Numbered from the stretch's first letter, positions 19,126-29,697 are shown. The stretch: DNA of 64,000 nt from Candidatus Sulfopaludibacter sp. SbA3 (GCA_945888325.1 CAMDAC010000001.1:248001-312000), one strand, 5' to 3'. Program-made: numbers and translations. Notes: generated by a model from the sequence alone, not told the origin.

Positions 19126-20178
19126 GTGATGCGGGTGATGCATGTGATGGCGGGGGCCGACGAGGGCGGCGCCGAGAACATCATGCTGGAATCGGTGCTG
19201 GCGCTGGCCGAGGCGGGCCACGCCCAGCATGTCGTCACGCGGCCGGGCAACACGTTCCGCACGGCCAAGTTTGCCGGCGCAGGGATCGGCGTCGATACAA
19301 CGAGCTTCAACACCTCCTGGCCGTTCCCGACGCGCAAGATCCTTGCCGAAGCGATCAACGGATTCCGGCCGGACGTCATCGAATACTGGATGGGGCGCGC
19401 CGGGCAATTCGCGCCGGCGGCGCACCGGGCCCGCTCGATCGCCTGGTATGGTGGCTATTACAAGCTTGCCCGGTTCCGGACCTGCGACTGGCATGTCGGG
19501 CTGACGATCGACCTCCTGCGCCATATCCGCGAGCAGGGTGTCAGCGAAGACCGCTCCGCCATCATCCATACCTACGCAGACTTTCAGGGTACGGAGCCTG
19601 TGTCGCGGGCGAGCCTGACGACACCAGAAGGCGTGCCCGTCGCGCTGTCACTTGCCCGGCTGCACGAGAAGAAAGGGCTCGACACCCTGCTCGAGGCAGC
19701 CGCGCGGCTGCCGGACTTGCATGTCTGGATCGCCGGGGAGGGCCCGCTCGAAGCGGAGCTCAAGGCACAGTGCACACGGCTGGGCCTCGACCACCGGGTG
19801 CGCTTTCTTGGTTGGCGCAATGACCGGGGCGCGTTGCTCGCGGCCTGCGATGTCGTCGCGTTTCCGTCCCGGTACGAACCATTCGGCACGGTGACCGTGG
19901 ACGCCTGGGCGGCGAGCCGCCCGCTGGTCGCCGCGGACGCCGTCGGCCCGGCGGCGTATGTGAAGGACGGCGTCAACGGATTGTTGGTGCCGAAGAATGA
20001 TGTCGATGCGCTCGCGGCGGCGCTCGGCCGGGTCATCTATGACAAGGCGCTGGCGCAGAAGCTCGTGGCGGGCGGCCGCGCGAGCTATGAGGCGCAGTTC
20101 ACGAAAGCGGCGTTCCAGCGCGACTCGCTCGCGTTCTACGAAAAGGTCCGCGCACATGCCGGACCGTTCGGTGGCTGA
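19126..20178 (+). CDS. glycosyltransferase family 4 protein
   Basis: HVMAGADEGGAENIMLESVLALAEAGH…VALSLARLHEKKGLDTLLEAAARLPDLHVWIAGEGPLEAEL…FPSRYEPFGTVTVDAWA. Confidence 0.93.
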   Translation: MMRVMHVMAGADEGGAENIMLESVLALAEAGHAQHVVTRPGNTFRTAKFAGAGIGVDTTSFNTSWPFPTRKILAEAINGFRPDVIEYWMGRAGQFAPAAHRARSIAWYGGYYKLARFRTCDWHVGLTIDLLRHIREQGVSEDRSAIIHTYADFQGTEPVSRASLTTPEGVPVALSLARLHEKKGLDTLLEAAARLPDLHVWIAGEGPLEAELKAQCTRLGLDHRVRFLGWRNDRGALLAACDVVAFPSRYEPFGTVTVDAWAASRPLVAADAVGPAAYVKDGVNGLLVPKNDVDALAAALGRVIYDKALAQKLVAGGRASYEAQFTKAAFQRDSLAFYEKVRAHAGPFGG

Positions 20179-20637
20179 TTACGCCTTAGCGCTCCTGAAG
20201 AACCAGGCATAAAGCCGCGCGGCGCGGCGGTTTCCCCGGCCGATGTCGACCCGAACACCGGCGTCCTTGAGGATGCGAATGCCGTCGCGGGCGGTCGGGT
20301 GCGGGTCTTCGGTGGCGACCACCACGCGGGCGATGCCGGCGCTGACGAGCTTGTTCGAGCAGGACGCGGCGCCGCTGGAGCGTTCGCGGCAAGGCTCCAG
20401 CGTGACATAGGCGGTTCCGCCTTTTGCGCGGGTGCCGGCGTCGTCCAGCGCCACTTCTTCCGCATGCGGACGGCCGCCCTGGCCGGTGACGCCTTCGCCG
20501 ACAAGGTGCCCGCGCGCATCAAGGATGACGCAGCCGACCGACGGGTTTTCCCCGGTGAGCCCCTGGTTGAGCCCGGCGAGCGCCAGCGCCCGGCCCATCA
20601 TCCGCTGATCGCGGCGCCGGGTTGGTCTGAAACTCAC
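20179..20637 (-). CDS. RibD-like cytidine/deoxycytidylate deaminase domain protein lacking a reductase domain
   Basis: [37 protein letters not shown]…[13 protein letters not shown]…[36 protein letters not shown] start overlaps the gpmA stop. Confidence 0.82.
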   Translation of the reverse strand: MSFRPTRRRDQRMMGRALALAGLNQGLTGENPSVGCVILDARGHLVGEGVTGQGGRPHAEEVALDDAGTRAKGGTAYVTLEPCRERSSGAASCSNKLVSAGIARVVVATEDPHPTARDGIRILKDAGVRVDIGRGNRRAARLYAWFFRSAKA

Positions 20638-21347
20638 GGCAGGGCGGGGAGGGGCTTGGCCCGCGCGGCGTCGAGATAGCGCACGGCGACCGGCTTGAGC
20701 GAAGCATCGAGATCGATCAGCAGCGGGTTGCCGGTCGGGATTTCGATCTCGGTGATCGTCTCGTCCGGCACGTTGAAGAGGTGCTTGACCAGTGCGCGCA
20801 GCGAGTTGCCATGCGCGGCGACCAGCACATCGTTTCCGTCCGCCAGGACCGGCGCGATGCGCGATTGCCAATAGGGCAGCACGCGCTCCAGTGTCGTCTT
20901 CAGGCTTTCCGTGTCCGGAATGTCGATGCCGCGATAGCGCGGATCGGAGGCAAGATCATACGTGCCGCCCGTGGCAAGTGGCGGCGGCGGAATGTCATAG
21001 CTGCGGCGCCAGATGTGGACCTGGTCTTCGCCGTGCTGGGCGGCGGTCTCCGCCTTGTCGAGGCCGGTGAGGCCGCCATAGTGGCGCTCGTTCAGGTGCC
21101 AGTCTTTCTCCACCGGGATCCAGGCGCGCTTCATTTCGGTCAGCGCCAGCCAGAGCGTGCGGATGGCGCGGGTCTGCACGCTGGTGAAGGCGTAGCGGAA
21201 ATCGGCGCCGGTCGCGGCGAGCAGCTGGCCGGAGGCGCGCGCTTCGGCTTCGCCCTGCGCGGTGAGGTCGGCGTCCCACCAGCCGGTGAAGCGGTTCTCG
21301 AGGTTCCAGGCGGATTGTCCGTGGCGGATGAGGGCGAGTTTGGGCAT
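20634..21347 (-). CDS. gpmA: 2,3-bisphosphoglycerate-dependent phosphoglycerate mutase
   Basis: [33 protein letters not shown]…[34 protein letters not shown]. Confidence 0.96.
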   Translation of the reverse strand: MPKLALIRHGQSAWNLENRFTGWWDADLTAQGEAEARASGQLLAATGADFRYAFTSVQTRAIRTLWLALTEMKRAWIPVEKDWHLNERHYGGLTGLDKAETAAQHGEDQVHIWRRSYDIPPPPLATGGTYDLASDPRYRGIDIPDTESLKTTLERVLPYWQSRIAPVLADGNDVLVAAHGNSLRALVKHLFNVPDETITEIEIPTGNPLLIDLDASLKPVAVRYLDAARAKPLPALP

Positions 21348-21408
21348 GCGTGTCCTGACAGTAGGGCGGGGCGATCCGGCGCGTTATGCGTCGTAACCCT
21401 TTAGAATT

Positions 21409-22554
21409 TCAAGCGTCCATGACGCGGATCAGCTCGGCGAAGGCGAGCACGACATGGTAGCCGGTGGAGGCCGGCATGTCCTTCGCAAGAACGCTGCCAT
21501 CGGCGGCGAAGTGATCGATCCAGCCGCCATCCTCAGTGAGGAACTCGTCCATCAGCACATCGAAGCTGCGGCACGCCGCGGCCGCGAACCGGTCATCGCC
21601 GCGCTGCTCGTACATCGCGAGGTGGGCTTTCAGTGCCTCGGTCTGCGGCCAGGTGCGGCGCGAGGCGTCATGCGCGATGCCGTGGCGGGTCACTTCCTGA
21701 CAGGCGCGGCCTGCCTCATCGAGGGTGGACAGGCCGAAGCCGTAAAGCCGCGTCGCAGCGTCTGGCAACGGCTTGTTCGCGAGCCGCGACCAGGTGTGCA
21801 GCAGCCAGACCCATTCGAACTGGTGGCCGGGCTCGACAATGTCCGCGGCCTCGCCGGTCGGCATCGACCAGTCGGGCGCAAACCTCTCGCCCAGCAACCC
21901 GCCTTCGCCGGCGGTGAAGCGGGTCTCGAACAGCTGGATGATCTCCGAGGCGCGGGCGAGATGGTCAGCGCTGCGCTCGGCCCGGTACAGGGAGAGGCAG
22001 GCTTCCAGCAGATGCATGTGCGGGTTCTGCAGACGGACGGATGGTGCGGGCAGGGCCTCAGCATAGCCGCCGTGTGCGGTGTCGCGGGCCAGTCGGTCGA
22101 GCGCGGCGAGGACCGCGTTCGCACTCGCCAGCGCCTCGCCGGCCGGGCGGGGCCCATTGGCGGCTTCGGCGAGGGCGAACAGGACGAAGGCGGTGTCGTA
22201 GAGGTCCGCCGACGCGTCGGCGAGGCCGCTGCCATCGGCGTGCAAGGTTTTTCCGGGCAGGCCGCTGGTGGCAAGGGCGGGGCCGGTGAGGATGGAGACG
22301 CCGGACTGGACGAGGCGGGCGGCGGTATCGCGCCGCCACCCCATCCGCCAGGCCTCGGCGAACAGGTAGGTCTGGCGCGCCTGCAGCCGGACCCGGGTGA
22401 TGTCGCGTGCCAGTTCGTCATGCTGCAGCGACAGGACTTCGGGAAACAGGCCGGCGTCTGTCAGCCCGTGTTCGGCCCAGAGCGGGAAACAGCTGTCGAA
22501 CAGCCAGAGCCGGGCTTCCTTGGCACGGCGGCGCAGGGCGCTGGTCGTCATCAT
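21409..22554 (-). CDS. AGE family epimerase/isomerase
   Basis: WLFDSCFPLWAEHGLTDAGLFPEVL…RQTYLFAEAWRMGW…PNPHMHLLEACL-like RLQNPHMHLLEACLSLYRA…EPGHQFEWVWLL. Confidence 0.9.
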   Translation of the reverse strand: MMTTSALRRRAKEARLWLFDSCFPLWAEHGLTDAGLFPEVLSLQHDELARDITRVRLQARQTYLFAEAWRMGWRRDTAARLVQSGVSILTGPALATSGLPGKTLHADGSGLADASADLYDTAFVLFALAEAANGPRPAGEALASANAVLAALDRLARDTAHGGYAEALPAPSVRLQNPHMHLLEACLSLYRAERSADHLARASEIIQLFETRFTAGEGGLLGERFAPDWSMPTGEAADIVEPGHQFEWVWLLHTWSRLANKPLPDAATRLYGFGLSTLDEAGRACQEVTRHGIAHDASRRTWPQTEALKAHLAMYEQRGDDRFAAAACRSFDVLMDEFLTEDGGWIDHFAADGSVLAKDMPASTGYHVVLAFAELIRVMDA

Positions 22555-22685
22555 GTGCCTGCCTCCCAGGTTTCAGCTGCGCAGTGCAAATGGCTCGCCA
22601 ATCCGCTTCCGGAACTGCTAACAGGAGGCTCCCGGCTTGGCCAGCCGGGGCATCGACGAAGGCTGCGGACGACACAAGGACAGGC

Positions 22686-23267
22686 ATGCGCGACCGGATT
22701 TTCTTTCCCCTTGCGGGCCTGCTCGTCATCCTGATGGTGTTTCTGGCGCTGCAACCCGGCATCGGGCGCCTGCCGACTGGCGCGGTGGCAGGCGACGGGG
22801 TCAACTATGACCGGATCGTGATCGAGGGCCGGTATCTCAACAAGGTGATCGCCGGGGGCGATGCGCGCACGAAACTGCTGCGCACGCCGGAGCGCGGCTA
22901 CATTCTGCAGATTGAGGCCGAGGCGCTGGCGCTGGCCGCGGCGCCGGAACTCGGGCCGCACTTCCGGCTCGCGCCGGATCTGGAAGTGCAGTTCTCGGGC
23001 AAGAAAATCCGCGTCACGGTGCGGGCGCGCCCGGCGGATGACCGGGGCGCGATGGAGATGCAGGCCAACTATTCGGCCGGCCGGGTCGGCGAGTCGGGCT
23101 GGCGGAAGTTTGCGCTGCAGCCGGGCTTTACCGATTTCTCTTTCGAATATGATGTGCCGGTGGCGACCGGGGATCAGGGCGTGGATTACCTGGCGGTGCG
23201 CCCGGTCGTGCCGGAAAAGCTGCGAGGTTTGCTGGTCGAGCGGATCACCATCGACCGGCTGTCCTGA
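22686..23267 (+). CDS. hypothetical membrane-anchored protein
   Basis: MRDRIFFPLAGLLVILMVFLALQPGIG TM anchor, then an extracytoplasmic beta-rich domain; no recognised family. Confidence 0.65.
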   Translation: MRDRIFFPLAGLLVILMVFLALQPGIGRLPTGAVAGDGVNYDRIVIEGRYLNKVIAGGDARTKLLRTPERGYILQIEAEALALAAAPELGPHFRLAPDLEVQFSGKKIRVTVRARPADDRGAMEMQANYSAGRVGESGWRKFALQPGFTDFSFEYDVPVATGDQGVDYLAVRPVVPEKLRGLLVERITIDRLS

Positions 23268-23373
23268 TCCGGTTTGCCCGATGGGCCGGTTTGGCTATCA
23301 AGCCGCCTTCGCCTCTTGCGCTGGCAGCCTCCTGCCATAGGTGCAGTTCTCGAACCCGATGACAGGAACTTCC

Positions 23374-25542
23374 ATGCGTATCCTCCCCGCCCTGATCGGT
23401 GCAGCGGTGCTTGCCGCTTGCGCTTCCGCCCCCACCCCGGAGACCAACGTGACCGCCGAGACCAAAGTTCAGACTGCGCCTTTCGATGCCGCGTCGCATC
23501 TCTGGCTCGAGGAGGTCGAGGGCGCCGAGGCGCTGGCCTGGGTGACGGCGCAGAACACGCGCACGCTGGCCGAGCTGGAAGCCGATCCGCGCTATGCGGG
23601 GTATGAGGCGTCGGCGCTGGAAGTGCTGAACTCCAGCGAGCGGATTCCGTACGGCACGGTGCGCGACGGCTTCGTCTACAATTTCTGGCAGGACTCGGTG
23701 AACGTGCGCGGCCTTTGGCGCCGCACCCCGCTGGCGAGCTATGCGACCGAGGCGCCGGTGTGGGAGACGATCGTCGATTTCGACAAGCTGGCCGCCGACG
23801 AGGGCAAGAACTGGGTCTACAAGGGCGCCGACTGTTTCCGGCCGAAGGCCGGCGGCAAGTATAGCTGCCTCGTGTCGCTGTCGGATGGCGGCAAGGACGC
23901 GGTGATCAACCGCGAGTTTGACCTTGAGGCCAAGACGTTTGTGGACGGCGGGTTCGTGACGCCGGAAGCCAAGCAGGGCCTCGCCTGGGCGGGACGAGAC
24001 ACGCTGCTGGTTGCGACCAACTGGGGCGAGGGCACGCTGACGGAGTCGGGCTATCCCTTCATCGTCAAGCGCTGGGCCCGCGGCACGCCGCTGGAGGCCG
24101 CGCCGGAACTGATCCGCGGCAAGGAGACCGATGTCGGCGTCTGGCCGATGACGATGGAGCTGGAAGACGGCCGCATCCTGGAAGGCGCGGTGCAGGCAGA
24201 GACCTTCTTCACGTCCAACTATTTCTGGTTCCCGGAAGGCGAGAGCGCGCCGGTGCAGTGGCCGATCCCGCCGATGGTGTCGATCAACGGCGTCTACAAA
24301 GGCCAGTTCCTCTTCTCGCTGCAACAAGACTGGGCGCCGGAAGGGCAGGCCGCATTCAAGGCCGGCGACCTCGTGGCGTTCGAGCTTGAGCAATTCCTGA
24401 TGACCCGCAAGCTGCCGCCGGTGATCCTCGTTTTCCGGCCGAACGAGACGCAGGCGGTTGACGGTGTGGCGGTCGCCAAGGGTGCGGCGCTGCTGGCGAT
24501 CAGCGACAATGTGATCGGCAAGGTACTGCGACTGGAGCCGTCCGCAGGCGGATGGACGACGACGCCGGTGGAACTGCCGGGCACGGGGCAGGTGGGAATC
24601 GCGTTTTCGGACGACAACGAGACCACCGTCTTCCTCAGCTATCAGGATTTCCTGACACCAGACTCGCTGCTGAACTATGACATCGCGACCGGTGCGGTCA
24701 CGACACTGAAAAGCCTGCCGGCGAAGTTCGACACGGCCGGCCTCAAGGTCGAGCAGTTCTTCGCAACGTCGAAGGATGGCACCAAGGTGCCCTATTTCAT
24801 CATTCACCGCGAGGACATTGAGCTCGACGGCAAGACGCCGACCCTCCTCTACGGCTATGGCGGTTTCCAAGTTTCGATGACGCCCGGCTACAGCCCGGTG
24901 ATGGGGCGCAACTGGCTGGAACAGGGCGGGGCTTACGTGCTCGCCAACATCCGCGGCGGCGGCGAGTTCGGCCCCAACTGGCACCAGGCGGGCCTGAAGC
25001 TCAATCGCCAGCGCATCTATGATGACTTCATCGCGGTCGGCGAAGACCTGATCGCGAAGAAGATCACCTCGCCGGAACATCTCGGCATCCAGGGCGGCTC
25101 GAATGGCGGCCTCCTGATGGGCGTGATGCTGAACCAGCGCCCGGACCTCTGGAACGCGGTCGTGGTGCAGGTGCCGCTGCTCGACATGCTGCGATATCAC
25201 CTGCTGCTCGCGGGCGCGTCCTGGGTCGGCGAATATGGCTCGCCGGATGTGCCGGAAGAGCGCGCCTTCCTCGAGACGATCTCGCCCTACCAGAACTTCG
25301 ATGCCTCGAAGCCTTACCCCGTGCCCTTCTTCGTGACGTCCACGAAGGATGACCGGGTGCACCCAGGCCATGCCCGCAAGATGGCGAAACGCTTCGAGGA
25401 GGCCGGCCTGCCGTTCTATTATTTCGAGAACATGGACGGCGGCCACGCGGCAGCGGCAGACCAGACGGCCCGGGCCAAACGCTCGGCGCTGGAGTTTACC
25501 TATCTGGCGCGCCAGCTGTTCCCGGAGGCGAAACAAGACTAA
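23374..25542 (+). CDS. prolyl oligopeptidase family serine peptidase (lipoprotein/exported)
   Basis: MRILPALIGAAVLAACAS…YGGFQVSMTPGYSPVMGRNWLEQGGAYVLANIRGGGEFGPNWHQAG…IQGGSNGGLLMG…DDRVHPGHARKM. Confidence 0.95.
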   Translation: MRILPALIGAAVLAACASAPTPETNVTAETKVQTAPFDAASHLWLEEVEGAEALAWVTAQNTRTLAELEADPRYAGYEASALEVLNSSERIPYGTVRDGFVYNFWQDSVNVRGLWRRTPLASYATEAPVWETIVDFDKLAADEGKNWVYKGADCFRPKAGGKYSCLVSLSDGGKDAVINREFDLEAKTFVDGGFVTPEAKQGLAWAGRDTLLVATNWGEGTLTESGYPFIVKRWARGTPLEAAPELIRGKETDVGVWPMTMELEDGRILEGAVQAETFFTSNYFWFPEGESAPVQWPIPPMVSINGVYKGQFLFSLQQDWAPEGQAAFKAGDLVAFELEQFLMTRKLPPVILVFRPNETQAVDGVAVAKGAALLAISDNVIGKVLRLEPSAGGWTTTPVELPGTGQVGIAFSDDNETTVFLSYQDFLTPDSLLNYDIATGAVTTLKSLPAKFDTAGLKVEQFFATSKDGTKVPYFIIHREDIELDGKTPTLLYGYGGFQVSMTPGYSPVMGRNWLEQGGAYVLANIRGGGEFGPNWHQAGLKLNRQRIYDDFIAVGEDLIAKKITSPEHLGIQGGSNGGLLMGVMLNQRPDLWNAVVVQVPLLDMLRYHLLLAGASWVGEYGSPDVPEERAFLETISPYQNFDASKPYPVPFFVTSTKDDRVHPGHARKMAKRFEEAGLPFYYFENMDGGHAAAADQTARAKRSALEFTYLARQLFPEAKQD

Positions 25543-25785
25543 CGCCGTCCGCCGAAGGTCCCAGTGAAGGCTGGGGTCTGCGGCGCCGGGGGTTACCGGA
25601 GCCGCCCCCTTTACTTGACCTGTGGAATGCGCCGTGCTTTAGGCGCCCCACATCATGCGCAATCCATAAGCGCGCCCTGACTTGCCCATGTTCCTTGGTG
25701 AACGGGAGGCGGCGGGGCCCCCCGCCCGGCGATATTTCGCTCAGCGGGGCTTTTCGGCTTTGCGCGTCATGAGGAGACGGAAGCG

Positions 25786-27276
25786 ATGTTCGACGCCCTG
25801 AGCGAACGCCTTGGCAGTATCTTCGACGGCCTGACCGGGCGCGGCGCGCTGTCCGAAAAGGACGTCGGCGAAGCCCTGCGCGAAATCCGCGTCGCCCTGC
25901 TCGAGGCCGACGTGGCGCTGCCGGTGGTCAAGGACTTCATCGAAAAGGTGCGCGTGCGCGCCGTCGGTGAAGAAGTCATCCGCTCGGTCCGCCCCGGCCA
26001 GCAGGTTATCAAGATCGTCTATGACGCCCTCGTCGATATGCTGGGCGCGGATGAAGAGGAATCCCACCTTCGCGTCGATGTGCCCCCGGCGGTCGTGATG
26101 ATGGCCGGCCTGCAGGGCTCGGGCAAAACCACCACCACCGGCAAGATCGCCAAACGCCTCGCCGACCGCGGCAAGAAACGCATCCTGCTCGCCTCGCTCG
26201 ACGTGCGCCGCCCCGCCGCGATGGAGCAACTTGCGGTCCTTGCCCAGCAGGCCGGTCCGCTGGTCACCTCGCTGCCGATCATTCCGGGCCAGCTGCCCGC
26301 CGACATCGCCCGCCGCGCCATTCAGGCCGCCAAGATCGGCGGCTATGACGTTCTCTTCCTCGATACCGCCGGCCGCACCTCGATCGACGAGCAGATGATG
26401 AGCGAGGCGGCCGAGATCGCCGCGATTGCTCAGCCCTCGGAAGTTCTTCTGGTCGCCGATGCGCTGACCGGTCAGGACGCGGTCGAGACCGCCCGCCGCT
26501 TCCATGAGCGCCTGCCGCTGACCGGACTCGTCCTGACACGGATGGACGGCGACGGGCGGGGCGGCGCCGCGCTTTCCATGCGCGCTGTCACCGGCCTGCC
26601 GATCAAGTTCCTCGGGGTCGGTGAAAAGCTGGACGGCCTCGACACGTTCGATGCCAAGCGCGTCGCCGGCCGCATCCTCGGGCAGGGCGACATCGTCAGC
26701 CTCGTCGAGAAGGCGTCCGAGCAGATGGACGCCGAAAAAGCCGAGCGGATGGCCGCGAAGCTCAAGAAGGGCGAGTTCGATCTAGAAGACCTGGCCGAGC
26801 AGCTGCGCCAGATGCAGCGCATGGGCGGCATGAGCGGCATCATGGGCATGATGCCCGGCGTGCGCAAAGCCAAGGAAGCGATGGCCAACATCGACGACCG
26901 CGTGCTGAAGCGCCAGGAAGCAATCATCCTGTCGATGACGCGCGCCGAGCGGCGCAAGCCCGCGCTGCTGAACGCCTCGCGCCGCAAGCGGATTGCCGCC
27001 GGCGCCGGTGTGGATGTCTCCGACGTCAACAAGCTGATGAAGATGCATCAGCAAATGGCGACGATGATGAAGCAGATGCGCACCAAGGGCGGCATGAAGA
27101 ACATGCTCGGCGCCGCGCAGGCGGCCGGCCTCAAGCCCTCTGACCTCGCCAAGATGGGCGGCATGAGCGGCGGCATGCCGGGCGGGCTGCCCGGTCTCGG
27201 CGGACCCTCCGCAGGCGGACTACCTGGCCTCGGCGGCGGCACGCTGCCTGGCCTTCCCGGGAGCAAGAAGAAATGA
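25786..27276 (+). CDS. ffh: signal recognition particle protein Ffh
   Basis: MFDALSERLGSIFDGLTGRGALSEKDV…AGLQGSGKTTTTGKIA…DTAGRTSIDE; Met-rich M domain. Confidence 0.98.
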   Translation: MFDALSERLGSIFDGLTGRGALSEKDVGEALREIRVALLEADVALPVVKDFIEKVRVRAVGEEVIRSVRPGQQVIKIVYDALVDMLGADEEESHLRVDVPPAVVMMAGLQGSGKTTTTGKIAKRLADRGKKRILLASLDVRRPAAMEQLAVLAQQAGPLVTSLPIIPGQLPADIARRAIQAAKIGGYDVLFLDTAGRTSIDEQMMSEAAEIAAIAQPSEVLLVADALTGQDAVETARRFHERLPLTGLVLTRMDGDGRGGAALSMRAVTGLPIKFLGVGEKLDGLDTFDAKRVAGRILGQGDIVSLVEKASEQMDAEKAERMAAKLKKGEFDLEDLAEQLRQMQRMGGMSGIMGMMPGVRKAKEAMANIDDRVLKRQEAIILSMTRAERRKPALLNASRRKRIAAGAGVDVSDVNKLMKMHQQMATMMKQMRTKGGMKNMLGAAQAAGLKPSDLAKMGGMSGGMPGGLPGLGGPSAGGLPGLGGGTLPGLPGSKKK

Positions 27277-27584
27277 CCAGCCCTGACCAGACCCTCGCCC
27301 TGTTCCAGCTGAACCAGCTGCGCGCCTCCATCGACAACATGGACTCGATCCTCGTCCATACGCTGGCCGAGCGCTTCAAGCTGACCCAGCAGGTCGGCAA
27401 GCTGAAGGCGCTGCACAATATGCCGCCTGCGGACAAATCGCGCGAGAGCGAGCAGATCCAGCGCCTGCGCCGTCTCGCCCACGAGTCCGGCCTCGACCCG
27501 GCCTTTGCCGAAAAATTCCTCACTTTCATCGTGGCAGAAGTCATCCGCCATCATGAGCAGATACGCGGCCACGAGGCCGAATAG
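27273..27584 (+). CDS. chorismate mutase (AroQ-type)
   Basis: [34 protein letters not shown]…[43 protein letters not shown] overlap with ffh. Confidence 0.92.
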   Translation: MTSPDQTLALFQLNQLRASIDNMDSILVHTLAERFKLTQQVGKLKALHNMPPADKSRESEQIQRLRRLAHESGLDPAFAEKFLTFIVAEVIRHHEQIRGHEAE

Positions 27585-27622
27585 ACAAGAACCCCAGAGA
27601 CGCCACTACACAGGAGATACCC

Positions 27623-28015
27623 ATGGCCCTCAAAATCAGACTCGCCCGCGGCGGGTCCAAGAAACGCCCCTTCTACTCGATCGTCGTTGCCGACGCGCGC
27701 GCCCCGCGTGATGGCCGCTTCATCGAGAAGATCGGCACCTATGATCCGCGCCTCGGCAAAGATTCCGCCGAGCGCGTGAAGGTCGATGCCGTCAAGGCCG
27801 CCGACTGGATCAAGAAAGGCGCCCAGCCGACCGACCGCGTCCTGCGCTTCCTCTCGAAAGTCGAAGTCGACGGCAAACCGGTTGCCGTCTGGACCAACGG
27901 CAACAACCCGAACAAGGGCGAGCCGGGCAAGAAAGCCCAGGAACGCGCCAAGGAGCGTGCCGGCAAAGCTGCTGCGAAGGCTGCTGCCGCTGCCGAGCCG
28001 GCAGAAGCCGAGTAG
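27623..28015 (+). CDS. rpsP: 30S ribosomal protein S16
   Basis: [42 protein letters not shown]. Confidence 0.98.
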   Translation: MALKIRLARGGSKKRPFYSIVVADARAPRDGRFIEKIGTYDPRLGKDSAERVKVDAVKAADWIKKGAQPTDRVLRFLSKVEVDGKPVAVWTNGNNPNKGEPGKKAQERAKERAGKAAAKAAAAAEPAEAE

Positions 28016-28165
28016 TCCCGCCCTCAAGGCCGACAAGCAGCCAGCGTTCCGGAAGGGGCGCTGGCTGTTTTCGTTGGCGCGCAGGTGAACGCTGGCCAAC
28101 GGCGATGGCATGGGCCGTTCAGATGCCGCGCGGCAGAAATCTCTCCATAACCTGGAGACTTTCCG

Positions 28166-29050
28166 ATGCCCCGCGATCTCTTCTCCCAGTCAGTCCTCGC
28201 CGTCGCCTTGCTGATCCTGGCAGTGGTTCCCGGCGCCAACGCGCAGAAAGACGACGACGAGGAGGGACGCCGCCGCCCGCCGCCTGCCTCAGGCCCGCCC
28301 GCGATCGTCCTTTACTCCGACACCGGCCTGCGCGGCACGTCGGTCGAGCTGACCGGCGACACGCTGAACTTCAACACCATCCGCTTCAACGACAAGGCCC
28401 GCAGCGTCGAGGTCAAGGGCGGCGTGTGGCTGCTCTGCTCGGACTCCAAGCTCCGCGGTCGCTGCGAGTACGTGGACCGCACGGTGCGCAATCTCGGGGA
28501 CATCAACCTCTCGGGCAACATCTCCTCCGCGCAGGCGACCGTGTATGACAAGGGCCCGATGAGCTATGACATCGCCTTCTTCGCGAACGGCGACTTTCGC
28601 GGCCCCTTCCTCGGCTTTGACGAGGGAGAGGCGACGCTCAGCCAGTACCGGTTCAACGACACGGCCAGTTCGGTTCTGGTCAACCGGGGCACGTGGCTTG
28701 TCTGTGAACACGCCGACTATCGCGGCACATGCGAGTTCATCGATGCCTCGATGAGCAATCTCGGCGACATCTACCTGAACGACCAGATATCGTCCTTCCG
28801 CCGCTACGATGTGCGCCGCGAAGGCCCGTGGCGCCGGCCGGTTGATCCGGTCTATCCGCCCGGGGGCGGCGGCATCGGGGCAGGCGGCGTGCGCGGCGAA
28901 CAGACGATGTTCTACCCGTCGCCGACCAGCCGCGGCGCCCGCATCTCCAACCGCGACGGCGCCGCCACGCGCTTCTGCCAGGGCCAGGGTTTCTCCGAAG
29001 CTGTCTATAAAGCGCCGGGAAGTGTTCTCTCGGACGTACTCTGCCGCTAA
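28166..29050 (+). CDS. beta/gamma-crystallin-like exported protein (two domains)
   Basis: Signal peptide; IVLYSDTGLRGTSVEL…RFNDKARSVEVKGGVWLLCSDSKLRGRCEYVDRTVRNLGDINLSGNISS and IAFFANGDFRGPFLGF…RFNDTASSVLVNRGTWLVCEHADYRGTCEFIDASMSNLGDIYLNDQISS. Confidence 0.85.
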   Translation: MPRDLFSQSVLAVALLILAVVPGANAQKDDDEEGRRRPPPASGPPAIVLYSDTGLRGTSVELTGDTLNFNTIRFNDKARSVEVKGGVWLLCSDSKLRGRCEYVDRTVRNLGDINLSGNISSAQATVYDKGPMSYDIAFFANGDFRGPFLGFDEGEATLSQYRFNDTASSVLVNRGTWLVCEHADYRGTCEFIDASMSNLGDIYLNDQISSFRRYDVRREGPWRRPVDPVYPPGGGGIGAGGVRGEQTMFYPSPTSRGARISNRDGAATRFCQGQGFSEAVYKAPGSVLSDVLCR

Positions 29051-29060
29051 TAAGCGGCGG

Positions 29061-29618
29061 ATGGCAGCCAAACCTGATGACAGACTGATTGCTGTGGGCG
29101 TCCTCCGGGGCGCCCATGGTGTGCGCGGCGAAGTGCGCGTGAAGAGCTATACCGCTGATCCGGAAGCGCTGTTCACCTATGGGCCGTTGATGGACGAGGC
29201 GGGCGCCGTGCTGCTGACGCCGAAATCGGCGCGGGCCGGCAAGGACCATTTCATCGTCCGCCCGAAGGAGTCCCTGCAGAAAGAGCAATGGGACGCGCTG
29301 CGCGGCCGCCTCATCTATGTCCCCCGCGCCCGCCTGCCGGCGGCGGACGAAGACGAGTTCTATGTCGAGGACCTTGCGGGGATGGACGTTTATGCCGGCG
29401 GCGACTCGCCCGCCGGGCGAGTGCGCTCGGTCCAGAATTTCGGGTCGGGCGACCTCCTGGAAGTCGATGTCACCGGCCTCGCCTCCACGGTGTTCGTGCC
29501 GTTCACGCAGGCCGATGTGCCCGTGGTGGATGTCGCGGCGCGCCGCGTCATGATCCCGGAACTCGCCGTCTGGAGCGATCCGGGAACCGGCAAGCCTGCG
29601 GACGAGGACAGCGAATAG
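29061..29618 (+). CDS. rimM: ribosome maturation factor RimM
   Basis: DDRLIAVGVLRGAHGVRGEVRVKSYTADPEALFTYGPL…DEFYVEDLAGMDVY…GSGDLLEV…VFVPFTQADVPVVD. Confidence 0.96.
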   Translation: MAAKPDDRLIAVGVLRGAHGVRGEVRVKSYTADPEALFTYGPLMDEAGAVLLTPKSARAGKDHFIVRPKESLQKEQWDALRGRLIYVPRARLPAADEDEFYVEDLAGMDVYAGGDSPAGRVRSVQNFGSGDLLEVDVTGLASTVFVPFTQADVPVVDVAARRVMIPELAVWSDPGTGKPADEDSE

Positions 29619-29697
29619 CAGCTGACGGCCCGCATGTTGCGAGCGGTTCATATCGCCCGTGTCATTTTGAAGGTGTACTGGACGAAAGGGTCCCCAA

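Noticed and set aside
23245-25536. 763-aa minus-strand ORF opposite the prolyl oligopeptidase gene
   Set aside because: Antisense shadow ORF; composition (R/H/D/G-rich) and lack of motifs contrast with the clear peptidase on the plus strand.
25543-25785. 4.5S/SRP RNA gene upstream of ffh
   Set aside because: No convincing GGAA/AGCA-type SRP RNA core hairpin could be found by eye.
27080-27276. Met/Gly/Pro-rich low-complexity end of Ffh as something unusual
   Set aside because: Met-rich M-domain followed by a Gly/Pro tail is common for alphaproteobacterial Ffh.
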